From an uncultured bacterium (GTDB lineage Bacteria > Desulfobacterota > Desulfovibrionia > Desulfovibrionales > Desulfovibrionaceae): a stretch of DNA of 6,609 bases. Numbering within the stretch: the first letter of the stretch is position 1; each line of letters starts with the position of its first letter. This document shows, in pieces, positions 1-5,993 of this stretch. Both the position numbers and the translations under genes were made by a program. The notes under the pieces are model-generated. The model ran no database searches. It had not been told where the DNA came from and was given only the letters and a program-made list of their open reading frames with translations. The stretch is from assembly GCA_905215675.1 (NCBI GenBank), contig CAJMRA010000139.1:1-6609 (forward strand), written 5' to 3'.

Positions 1-22
1 ACCGCCTGGCCAGTGTTCCTTT

Positions 23-110
23 TCTGAAAAAGCGCGTTGGGGGAAGGATGGGGGGCCCGGGGGGAAGGAAACCTCCCTTGCGCGCTAGCCAAGGGGGTTT
101 CCTTCCCCCC
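23..110 (-). repeat. Dispersed 3'-end hairpin repeat, left copy
   Basis: This is the left copy of an about 88-bp element found again, inverted, at 6519-6605. Read on the minus strand, it begins with a hairpin (110-59) and continues into a tail (58-23) that ends AACGCGCTTTTTCAGA. The two copies differ by five substitutions and one single-base indel over 88 aligned columns, counted by eye. It starts 19 bases after the stop codon of the minus-strand gene ending at 130. Similarity may extend weakly toward the stop codon (a GGAGTG-GAC block at 115-122 recurs after 6491). No transposase lies nearby. It could be a REP-like element, a 3'-UTR stability or termination module, or a non-autonomous mobile element; the sequence does not decide between these. 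Confidence 0.85.
59..110 (-). terminator. Long G/C-run hairpin after the 1004-aa gene
   Basis: The arms 59-73 (GGGGGGAAGGAAACC) and 96-110 pair perfectly over 15 bp. After one bulged base (74), 75-80 pairs with 90-95, leaving a 9-nt loop at 81-89 that contains the palindrome GCTAGC. It lies 20 bases beyond the TAG stop of the minus-strand gene, so it probably ends or protects that transcript. It lacks an immediate U-tract: the only T-run, of five, comes about 28 bases after the stem, in the conserved tail. Intrinsic termination is therefore plausible but not textbook. A role as an exonuclease barrier fits equally well. Confidence 0.55.
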
Positions 111-129
111 GAAAGTCACTCCAAACGTC

Positions 130-3100
130 CTAGAGCGTCCCTGCGGTATCCCTGATGCGGGCGGCGCGGCAAAGGCGCAGCACGGCGCGGAGGTATTCCT
201 TGCGGCGATCGAGGTAGAAGGCCAGCGGGCGGGAGAAGTTGCGGCCGAGCAGGCCGTCCACGAGCATCTGGCTGACTTCGCGTTCCCGGAGCAGTACGAG
301 CTGCGTCCGGGCGAAGACGGCGCGTTCCACGTCGGACATGGCGCGGATGCGCGCGCGCAGGACTTCCTGTGCCCGCGGCTGATAGAACCAGAAATACATC
401 ATGTCGAGCGCCCCGACGACGATGGCGCGTTCAAGGGTATGGGCTTCCACGCCGCCGCGATTTTTCAGGCCGCCGGTACGTGCCAGTTGCAGGAGGGCGT
501 CCTCGCGGGGAAAGAGCATTTCCAGTCGTGTGGAGCAGTCAAAGAGGTTCTTGATCTTGCTGTCGTAATCCCAGCGCCGCATGCGCATGTTGACCTGGCT
601 GTCGGCGTAGCCCTCGATGATGGCGGCCACGGTATCGGAGGCCATCTTGGAAATGACGGCGGCGCTGGGCACCAGATAGAGGAAGGGGTCCGTGATACCG
701 AACAGCGGCAACAGGAGGAACAGCAGCCAGTTGTAGAGCAGCGACACGGGATAGGCGAGCAGGCTGCGGAACAGGTTGCCGATGGCGGCCTGCCGGGGGA
801 AACCGCGGTAGATATTGTGCGCGAAGATATAGAAGCCGTTCACGATATTGATGACGGCAAAGACGATGCCCGGTCGTTCCTCCACGCTGATGCCGAAGCC
901 GTCCTGGAGCAGCCAGACGCGTACCATCACCTCCAGCAGCAGCACGGAAATGCCGGTATACAGGAGCGAATCGCAGATACGGTTGACGCTGACGTGTTCT
1001 TTCCAGTGGGTCAGCGTGCCGCGCGTGGCGCCCCGGGCGGCCATGACCATCTGCACGACGTTGCGCACGCCGGTGATGCCGAACCAGATGAAGGTGCCGA
1101 AATAGGCCAGCACCCACCAGTTCTGCGTATAGATGAAGGAGCCGAAGGCCGGAACAAAGCCGATGAAGACCTTCAGCCAGTTGCTGACGGCGCTGTTGAG
1201 ATAGCGCATGCCGCGACGGCCGCCGAGTTCGCCGGACATATGCGCGACATCGTCGGGCACATAGAGCCCGCCGAGGTTGGTGACGTTGCTCTGACGGCTG
1301 TCACAGACCTGCGAATGTTCGGAGCTGGCCGTCCAGTGGCGCTGTTTTTCCATGCCGAGGCGGCTGCATCCGGGCAGACGGCGAAAGCTGCGCAGAAAGC
1401 GCTGCAACGTGCCGGGGTCTTCCGGTTCGGAATAGGTGATATGTTCGGTTACGGCCATATGAAGCGGGATGCGCACGTTCTGCGTATTCTGGCGCAGGGC
1501 CGCGATGGCGCGTCTGGGCAGGGTTTCCGTCACCACGAGGCCCATGCCGTAGCTGCGCATGGGGCTTGAGGAGTTGGCGCCCACGCGCGTGCCGAGGGGA
1601 TTATGGCTGTAGACCTCCCAGAGGCGGGGCATATGACGCAGCATGTCGTGGAACTTGGCCAGCCGGGCGGCGTCGCCGCTCTGTTCCACACGCCGTATCA
1701 TCTGATGCAGTTTCTGCTTGATGCTGGGGCCGAGGCCGCAGTTCAGGACCTTCTGCAATTCGCTGATCTCGCGCAGGTGTTCCAGACGTCCTTCCTTCCA
1801 GCCCTTGAGGTTGAATATTTCAAGGTGGGAGATCATGCCCTCGCAGTCCCAGAGAATTTCCGTCACGTCCTCCACGGTCAGGCCGCTGATACACAGGGTC
1901 ATGCGGTAGCCGGTGGGAATGCGATCCAGCTCGCGCATGAGATCGCCGGGACTCTTGCGCAGCAGCTCCGGCATGTCGTCGGGGTTGGCCGTGGGGTGTT
2001 CGAAATCGGGCAGTTCGGGATGTTCCTTGCGCGACAGCCAGTGTTCCAGAATGTCGTTGGAGCCGAAGGAGGCCAGCTCGGCCAGTTCGGCCGCGGCCTC
2101 CGCGTCCCCGGCCTCGGCCTGCGGACGGATCTTGTCCATGCGCGCGAGGAGGGCCGGACGGACATGGAGCTGGAGATATTCGGCCAGACGGCGCAGCGAG
2201 GCGTGCCCCCGCCCCATGTAGTCGAGAAAGGCTTCCAGACTGGCGGGGGGCACGGCGACGCCCCAGCGTTCGGCCAGGGCCGGGCGCTGGGCGTCGTTCC
2301 AGGCTTCCAGCGACAGGAGCGCCATATCCCGCCGCCAGTGCAGCACCTCGCGTCCCAGTTCGCTCAGGCCCGCCATTTGCGGGCTTTGCAAAAATTCGAT
2401 GAAGTCGCGGCCGGAACTGAAGCCGCGCGGCACCCAGAGCATATCCACGAACCGCCCGTAAAACGACGCCTGAAACTCCAGCCCCACGCGCACGGTGATG
2501 CCGACGATATCCGCCGCCTTGACGATCTCGTCGGCGGCTTCCATCTCCACGCAGTTGTCGTACAGGACGGTGATGGTGCGCATGCCCTTGATCCACGCAT
2601 CCATGATAAGATGGGTGGGCGTCTTGCGGCCCTGCGTGTTCATGTCGTAGACATGATCGTCAAAGGCCAGCTGGTTCCATTCCTCGGGCATTTCCGGCAG
2701 GTGGTAATTGGCCAGCAGGCGGCGCACCACCCGCGGCGTGCCGAGGGCGGCGGCGCGGAAGTCGTGCGCCAGCCGCAGCTGGGCCTCCACGTCGCCGTGG
2801 GCGCGCACCATGCTTTTCATGATCTGCATGAGAACGCGGGCGGTGTTGCGGCGCAGGGCGGAATGGGCGCTGCTCAGCACCTCGTCATAGAGGGCCTGCA
2901 GGGCGAGCAGCCGTTCCCGCGAACGGGAGCCGCCGCCTTCCAGATTGCGCAGCAGGTTGATGACGGCGTAGGCCATGCGCGATACCGGAGACGTAACCAG
3001 TTCCTTGACGCCGTGCGGGTGCAGATTGGGATTGAACAGGCTGTCGTCGGAACGCAGACGCGGCGCTTCCAGAATATGATTCACCAGCGTCAGGATATCC

Positions 3101-3144
3101 CTGTCCTGCTTGTCGAAAAAAAGACCGAGCCTGCGTCTGCGCAT
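130..3144 (-). CDS. Large membrane protein of unknown function with a degenerate PHP-like N-terminal half
   Basis: A 1004-residue protein with ATG at 3144, preceded by a GGGGGAG ribosome binding site five bases upstream; the stop is TAG at 132-130. I do not recognise a named family. Residues 75-145 are basic and probably helical. Residues 160-225 resemble the start of a PHP phosphoesterase fold: D162-x-H164, a TQG at 170-172 where PHP enzymes have SDG, then PTHLI, an alternating beta-alpha pattern, YDNC at 195-198 where TDH is expected, and GLEF at 221-224. Several metal-ligand histidines are replaced (Y166, N197), so catalysis is doubtful. Residues about 655-842 hold roughly six hydrophobic segments (655-672, 676-700, 726-745, 759-777, 796-816, 819-842), followed by a charged C-terminal domain to 1004. 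It probably sits in the inner membrane with both ends cytoplasmic. It is divergent from the acyltransferase gene. The reading frame is certain; the PHP relationship is my inference from pattern only. Confidence 0.92.
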   Translation of the reverse strand: MRRRRLGLFFDKQDRDILTLVNHILEAPRLRSDDSLFNPNLHPHGVKELVTSPVSRMAYAVINLLRNLEGGGSRSRERLLALQALYDEVLSSAHSALRRNTARVLMQIMKSMVRAHGDVEAQLRLAHDFRAAALGTPRVVRRLLANYHLPEMPEEWNQLAFDDHVYDMNTQGRKTPTHLIMDAWIKGMRTITVLYDNCVEMEAADEIVKAADIVGITVRVGLEFQASFYGRFVDMLWVPRGFSSGRDFIEFLQSPQMAGLSELGREVLHWRRDMALLSLEAWNDAQRPALAERWGVAVPPASLEAFLDYMGRGHASLRRLAEYLQLHVRPALLARMDKIRPQAEAGDAEAAAELAELASFGSNDILEHWLSRKEHPELPDFEHPTANPDDMPELLRKSPGDLMRELDRIPTGYRMTLCISGLTVEDVTEILWDCEGMISHLEIFNLKGWKEGRLEHLREISELQKVLNCGLGPSIKQKLHQMIRRVEQSGDAARLAKFHDMLRHMPRLWEVYSHNPLGTRVGANSSSPMRSYGMGLVVTETLPRRAIAALRQNTQNVRIPLHMAVTEHITYSEPEDPGTLQRFLRSFRRLPGCSRLGMEKQRHWTASSEHSQVCDSRQSNVTNLGGLYVPDDVAHMSGELGGRRGMRYLNSAVSNWLKVFIGFVPAFGSFIYTQNWWVLAYFGTFIWFGITGVRNVVQMVMAARGATRGTLTHWKEHVSVNRICDSLLYTGISVLLLEVMVRVWLLQDGFGISVEERPGIVFAVINIVNGFYIFAHNIYRGFPRQAAIGNLFRSLLAYPVSLLYNWLLFLLLPLFGITDPFLYLVPSAAVISKMASDTVAAIIEGYADSQVNMRMRRWDYDSKIKNLFDCSTRLEMLFPREDALLQLARTGGLKNRGGVEAHTLERAIVVGALDMMYFWFYQPRAQEVLRARIRAMSDVERAVFARTQLVLLREREVSQMLVDGLLGRNFSRPLAFYLDRRKEYLRAVLRLCRAARIRDTAGTL

Positions 3145-3165
3145 GGTCGCTCCCCCAGTATGGCG

Positions 3166-3195
3166 TTAAATAATTTACACTATACAAGTTAAAAT
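3166..3195 (+). promoter_or_regulatory. Weak candidate promoter of the acyltransferase gene
   Basis: TTAAAT (3166-3171) and TAAAAT (3190-3195) are separated by 18 bases on the plus strand. The -10 is good and the -35 is poor. It overlaps the divergent minus-strand promoter at 3179-3205, so the two genes may compete for polymerase or share a regulator. An 11-bp AT palindrome, TAAATAATTTA (3167-3177), lies in the same stretch and could be an operator, but AT-rich DNA makes such matches by chance. Confidence 0.3.
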
Positions 3196-3205
3196 GGAAA
3201 GTCAA
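3179..3205 (-). promoter_or_regulatory. Candidate sigma-70 promoter of the 1004-aa gene
   Basis: On the minus strand, TTGACT (3205-3200) is followed after 15 bases by TATAGT (3184-3179). The spacing is shorter than the usual 17 but both hexamers are good. The segment is strongly AT-rich against GC-rich surroundings and lies about 35 bases upstream of the ATG at 3144. No other candidate is better placed. Confidence 0.5.
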
Positions 3206-3218
3206 TTTTCATGAACCC

Positions 3219-3250
3219 GGCGTCCCGGCAGGGACGCCCCCCTGCGGGGG
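3219..3250 (+). promoter_or_regulatory. Two tandem stem-loops in the acyltransferase leader
   Basis: GGCGTCCC (3219-3226) and GGGACGCC (3231-3238) form an 8-bp stem with a GGCA loop. It is immediately followed by CCCCC (3238-3242) and GGGGG (3246-3250) around a 3-nt loop; the two stems share base 3238. Both lie between the AT-rich promoter zone and the AGGGG ribosome binding site (3259-3263). A second GACGCC at 3265-3270, just before the ATG, could pair with the same GGCGTC at 3219-3224, which would place the ribosome binding site inside a loop. This suggests a structured leader that might affect translation. No known riboswitch class is recognised. Confidence 0.4.
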
Positions 3251-3271
3251 ACAACGACAGGGGCGACGCCC

Positions 3272-4378
3272 ATGGCAGCACGAAATCCCGAAATGGACAT
3301 CCTCAAGGGGCTCGGCATCATCTTTATGGTCTACGGACATGCCAACGGCCCGGAACATCGCTTTTTTTATCTCTTTCATATGGCGATATTCGTCATTGCG
3401 AGCGGCTTTTTCTACAAGGAGCGCTACGGGCAAAGCCTTCCGGCGGCCCTTGATTTCATCAAGCGGAAATTGCGGACGCTCTATCTGCCCTTCGTGTGCT
3501 TCTGCCTGCCGTTCGTACTGCTGAACAACTTCTTTATCGATATCAATTTCTACACAAACAACGAGGCCTATCTCGCCCTCAACGACAGCCCCTTTGCCGT
3601 CCTTCATGAGTATTGCCGCCCGGCGCGGCTTGCCAAAGAAGCCCTGGCGTCTCTCTTCTTTCTGGCGCTGCCGCAACTGGGCGCGGCCCTGTGGTTTCTG
3701 CGCGCGCTGCTGCTGGTATGCCTTTTTCATATCGTCATCGATTTTTTCCTGCAAAAAACGGGCTGGTCCGCCCCCCGCCTCCTTGCGGCGCATGCGGGAA
3801 TCGCCCTGCTGCTGCTTCTGATCGGCCCGGCGACGCAGGGCGCGCGCCTGAGCCCCGGCTTCTTTCTGGCGCAGGCCTGTTCCATGTACTGGCTCTTTGT
3901 TTTTGGTCGTCTGGCACAGCGCCTTCCCTTTGCAACATCGCTGCCCGGCCTTGTGGCCGTCGCCCTGCTCTCCTTTCTTGCGCTTCTCCGGCTCTACGGC
4001 GCGGGAGAAATCGAACTTTCGCAAAATGTCTATTCCGGCAGACTCTTTTTCATGGCGGGCAGCATCGCGGGCTGGGTCTGGGTTTACGCCCTTTCCCGGC
4101 TCATCGCCCGCCGGAGCGGTCCGGCGCGCCCGGCGGCCCTTGTCGGCGCAAACTCCCTCGTCATTCTGGCCCTGCATCTTGCATGCTTCAAATGCGTCAA
4201 CATTGCCCAGACGCATCTCCTCGACCTTCCGCCATTCATGGCGGCGGCCTTCCCCACCCTGCGCGCGGATCATGGCTGGTGGGCCGTCTATCTGCTTGCG
4301 GGCGTCGCCCTGCCCTTACTGGGGAAGAAACTCGCCGTCAGCCTGATCGCAACGGCAAAACGGCGCTTCCGCGCATGA
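3272..4378 (+). CDS. Membrane O-acyltransferase, acyltransferase-3 family
   Basis: A 368-residue polytopic inner-membrane protein. Family members move acetyl or other acyl groups onto sugars or other surface glycans (fucose 4-O-acetylase and OpgC types). The signature is clear at the N-terminus: R4, D9-I-L-K12-G13, then GH at 22-23, followed by LFHMAIF (34-40) and SGFFY (44-48), matching the family's R/D/H and FHM...SGY blocks. Further family-like blocks are LWFLRALLL (140-148) and the GANSLVILALH segment (292-302). About ten hydrophobic stretches are visible: roughly 10-25, 33-47, 68-90, 124-143, 144-160, 170-186, 194-212, 223-242, 257-277, 287-304 and 336-351. The ATG at 3272 has AGGGG eight bases upstream. 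An internal ATG at 3293 would cut off R4, so it is less likely. The acceptor substrate cannot be told from this sequence, and no glycan gene cluster accompanies it here. Confidence 0.9.
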   Translation: MAARNPEMDILKGLGIIFMVYGHANGPEHRFFYLFHMAIFVIASGFFYKERYGQSLPAALDFIKRKLRTLYLPFVCFCLPFVLLNNFFIDINFYTNNEAYLALNDSPFAVLHEYCRPARLAKEALASLFFLALPQLGAALWFLRALLLVCLFHIVIDFFLQKTGWSAPRLLAAHAGIALLLLLIGPATQGARLSPGFFLAQACSMYWLFVFGRLAQRLPFATSLPGLVAVALLSFLALLRLYGAGEIELSQNVYSGRLFFMAGSIAGWVWVYALSRLIARRSGPARPAALVGANSLVILALHLACFKCVNIAQTHLLDLPPFMAAAFPTLRADHGWWAVYLLAGVALPLLGKKLAVSLIATAKRRFRA

Positions 4379-4408
4379 GCGTTTCACCTTTGAAAAAGGT
4401 GAAAACGC
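4379..4408 (+). terminator. Hairpin directly after the acyltransferase stop
   Basis: The arms GCGTTTCACCTTT and its near-complement (one extra A bulged in the 3' arm) fold into a long stem with a very small loop, starting at the base after the TGA. There is no U-tract after it, so it is a weak intrinsic terminator at best. It may protect the 3' end of the mRNA instead. Confidence 0.4.
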
Positions 4409-4410
4409 GA

Positions 4411-4465
4411 GGCGGCGGCACAGCGCCGCCCGGCCCGAACTGTGCGGAAAAAGCGCATTTTTCCG
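4411..4465. other. Hairpin cluster between the convergent genes
   Basis: Two further stem-loops lie here: GGCGGCG (4411-4417) with CGCCGCC (4424-4430), and CGGAAAAA (4445-4452) with TTTTTCCG (4458-4465). With the hairpins at 4379-4408 and 4555-4588, they make the 229-bp convergent space densely structured. No ORF with a ribosome binding site and no promoter was seen in it. The second stem carries a T-run in its 3' arm and may contribute to termination of plus-strand transcripts. Bases 4466-4554 show nothing recognisable. Confidence 0.35.
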
Positions 4466-4554
4466 TGAAACGGCAGGCCGCAACGCGTTTCCCGCTGAAC
4501 ATGCTCATGGCGCGGGCGCCGTCCCCCGCCGATACGAAAGCCGCAAAAAACAGA

Positions 4555-4588
4555 AAAGGGGACGGAACCGCATGGTTCCGTCCCCTTT
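4555..4588 (-). terminator. Rho-independent terminator of rubrerythrin
   Basis: A perfect 15-bp stem (4555-4569 with 4574-4588, core GGGGACGGAACC) has a 4-nt loop. On the minus strand it is followed by a T-rich tract, TTTTCTGTTTTTT, the classical intrinsic terminator layout. It begins 20 bases after the rubrerythrin stop. In the plus direction there is no U-tract beyond the stem's own TTT, so it acts mainly for the minus-strand gene. Confidence 0.93.
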
Positions 4589-4607
4589 GGGCGCGATGTC
4601 CGAAAAG

Positions 4608-5120
4608 TTACTTGTTCAGGCAGCAGCTGTCGTCCACCTTGAAGAAGGCGGAAGCGCCCGCGCCGCAGATGGGGCAGGATTCACAGGGGCCTTCATGGGT
4701 GTAGCCGCACACCTTGCACACATAGTAATCCACGTTGGCCAGACCCTTGGGATCGGCCATGGCCTTCTTGTACAGGTTGGCGTGCACTTCTTCCACCTTG
4801 TTCACGAAGTCGAAGTACTTGGCCACGGCATCCTGACCTTCGGCCTTGGCGTCGGCGATCATTTCAGGATACATCTTGGTGAATTCGTAGGTTTCGCCTT
4901 CCACGGCTTCCTTGAGATTGGCGGCCGTGTCGCCGATCTTGCCGGCGTTGCGCAGGTGGGCGTGGGCATGAATGGTTTCGGCGCAGGCGGCGGCGCGGAA
5001 CAGCTTGGCCACCTGGGGCAGGCCTTCCTTGTCCGCGGCGGCGGCGAAGGCAAGATATTTACGGTTGGCCTGGGATTCGCCCGCAAAGGCGGCCATCAGA
5101 TTTTCCTGGGTCTTGCTCAT
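4608..5120 (-). CDS. rbr: Rubrerythrin, short form
   Basis: A 170-residue non-haem diiron peroxidase that reduces hydrogen peroxide to water in the cytoplasm of anaerobes, using electrons delivered through its own rubredoxin-like centre. The diiron ligands are all present: E15, E48 with H51 (E-x-x-H), E76 and E79 (E-x-x-E), E110 with H113 (E-x-x-H). The C-terminal rubredoxin-type site is C135-x2-C138 and C149-x2-C152. It is about 20 residues shorter than the D. vulgaris prototype (191 residues, from memory), and the loop between the two CxxC pairs has two fewer residues. Extra cysteines occur at C46, C146 and the C166-C167 pair near the C-terminus. The ATG at 5120 is preceded by AAGGAGA eight bases upstream. 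It is a single-gene unit with its own promoter and terminator, divergent from yigZ. Identification is firm; the extra cysteines have no assigned role. Confidence 0.97.
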   Translation of the reverse strand: MSKTQENLMAAFAGESQANRKYLAFAAAADKEGLPQVAKLFRAAACAETIHAHAHLRNAGKIGDTAANLKEAVEGETYEFTKMYPEMIADAKAEGQDAVAKYFDFVNKVEEVHANLYKKAMADPKGLANVDYYVCKVCGYTHEGPCESCPICGAGASAFFKVDDSCCLNK

Positions 5121-5163
5121 GGAAAAGTCTCCTTATGTTGCGGCGCCTGCGCGCCTTCGTTAT

Positions 5164-5178
5164 CAAGAACAATTCCTG
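5164..5178. promoter_or_regulatory. Possible Fur/PerR-type operator at the rubrerythrin promoter
   Basis: CAAGAACAATTCCTG is an imperfect 7-1-7 dyad, with five of seven positions symmetric, which is the spacing used by Fur-family repressors. It overlaps the -10 box and the expected start site of the rubrerythrin promoter, a good place for repression. PerR control of rubrerythrin is known in anaerobes. The bases do not match the classical PerR consensus well, so this is tentative. Confidence 0.22.
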
Positions 5179-5205
5179 TTTAGAGAACTTCCCCCGGTTT
5201 GTAAA
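5177..5205 (-). promoter_or_regulatory. Rubrerythrin promoter with UP-like A-tract
   Basis: On the minus strand, TTTACA (5205-5200) and TAAACA (5182-5177) are separated by exactly 17 bases, giving a start site about 50 bases before the ATG. Directly upstream of the -35, the minus strand carries an A-rich run (5223-5206, with eight consecutive A) resembling an UP element. Together they suggest strong transcription, as expected for an abundant stress protein. Confidence 0.6.
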
Positions 5206-5289
5206 GCATTTTTTTTCATTTTGCGCAGCCGGGATTCCGTTCCCCTCCTTTTCAGATAAGACCTGCGCGCCTCTTGTCAATGCCGACGC

Positions 5290-5318
5290 TTGCGGTACGC
5301 GGCGGACCGGGCTACAAA
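5290..5318 (+). promoter_or_regulatory. Candidate promoter of yigZ, leaderless arrangement
   Basis: TTGCGG (5290-5295) and TACAAA (5313-5318) are separated by 17 bases. The -10 ends only five bases before the ATG at 5324, so the predicted first transcribed base falls at or near the A of the start codon. No convincing Shine-Dalgarno lies before this ATG, which fits a leaderless message. Confidence 0.4.
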
Positions 5319-5323
5319 ATCGC

Positions 5324-5956
5324 ATGAGCCGCTATCCCATACCCGCCGCCGGTCCCGACCGGCCCTGGCAGACGGAACTCGTCATCCGGCGCAGCCGTTT
5401 CATCACCCATTGCGCCCACACGCCCGGCCCGGAAGCCGCCCGCGCCTTTATCGAGAGCATCCGGCGCGAACACCCCTCCGCCACACACAACTGCTGGGCC
5501 TTTGTGGGCGGCGCGCCGGGGCACAGCGGGCAGGTGGGCTTTTCCGACGACGGCGAGCCCCACGGCACGGCCGGGCGCCCCATGCTGCAAGTGCTGCTGC
5601 ACTGCGGCATCGGCGAAATCTGCATGGTCGTCACCCGCTATTTCGGCGGGGTCAAACTCGGCACCGGCGGTCTTGTGCGCGCCTATCAGGATTCCGTGCG
5701 CGAGAATCTCCAGACCCTGCCGCAGGCCGAGCGCGTGCCCAGCCTTGCGGTGGACGTTTCCCTTGCGTATGCGCATGTGGACAGGGTGCGCCGCCTGCTT
5801 CCCGATTTCGAGGCCGTCATCCTTGCCGAGGACTACGCGGCGGACGCGCGTCTGCGGCTGCGCCTGCCCGAAGCTCTCTGGCCCCCCTTTGCCGAAGCCG
5901 TGGCCGCCCGGACAGACGGCCGCGCCGTCTGCCGCATCATCGGGGACGAAGCCTGA
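5324..5956 (+). CDS. yigZ: YigZ/IMPACT family protein (UPF0029)
   Basis: A 210-residue cytoplasmic protein. It begins MSRYPIPAA, closely matching the start of E. coli YigZ as I recall it, which fixes the start at 5324 even though the frame is open further upstream. The N-terminal IMPACT domain carries the diagnostic GFSDDGEPHGTAGRPML block (residues 72-88) and the VVTRYFGGVKLGTGGLVRAY block (102-121). Residues about 136-200 correspond to the smaller C-terminal DUF1949-type domain. The length is typical of the bacterial family. Eukaryotic IMPACT modulates the kinase Gcn2, but the bacterial function is not established, so none is assigned. The ribosome binding site is poor or absent. It is divergent from rubrerythrin and 37 bases upstream of the secreted protein gene, with which it may be co-transcribed. 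Confidence 0.95.
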   Translation: MSRYPIPAAGPDRPWQTELVIRRSRFITHCAHTPGPEAARAFIESIRREHPSATHNCWAFVGGAPGHSGQVGFSDDGEPHGTAGRPMLQVLLHCGIGEICMVVTRYFGGVKLGTGGLVRAYQDSVRENLQTLPQAERVPSLAVDVSLAYAHVDRVRRLLPDFEAVILAEDYAADARLRLRLPEALWPPFAEAVAARTDGRAVCRIIGDEA

Positions 5957-5993
5957 TTCCCGCCGCCTGCCCGCGCTTTCAGGGAGCTTGTTT

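Noticed and set aside
37..3192. Two long plus-strand open frames (37-1569 and 1603-3192) opposite the 1004-residue gene
   Set aside because: They are antisense shadows of a GC-rich gene. Their products are rich in H, A, G, E and Q without domain pattern, the first starts inside the left repeat, and the minus-strand frame has membrane helices, a good ribosome binding site and a promoter.
3209..4273. 354-residue minus-strand open frame opposite the acyltransferase
   Set aside because: Its low-complexity K/R/E/Q/G-rich product is the mirror of a membrane protein gene; the plus-strand frame has clear family motifs.
4572..5183. 203-residue plus-strand open frame across rubrerythrin
   Set aside because: Antisense of an unambiguous rubrerythrin, and its start lies within the terminator stem.
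5163..5219. Possible 18-residue leader peptide starting MKKNALQ on the minus strand, with an upstream AAGGAGG
   Set aside because: The AAGGAGG is about 25 bases from the ATG, too far to serve it, and the frame overlaps the main rubrerythrin promoter.
5253..5280. Second minus-strand promoter-like pair (TTGACA, 16 bases, TATCTG) upstream of rubrerythrin
   Set aside because: The -35 is perfect, but it would give an about 130-base leader and the closer promoter at 5177-5205 is better placed. It may be a secondary promoter, but I cannot support it as a separate feature.
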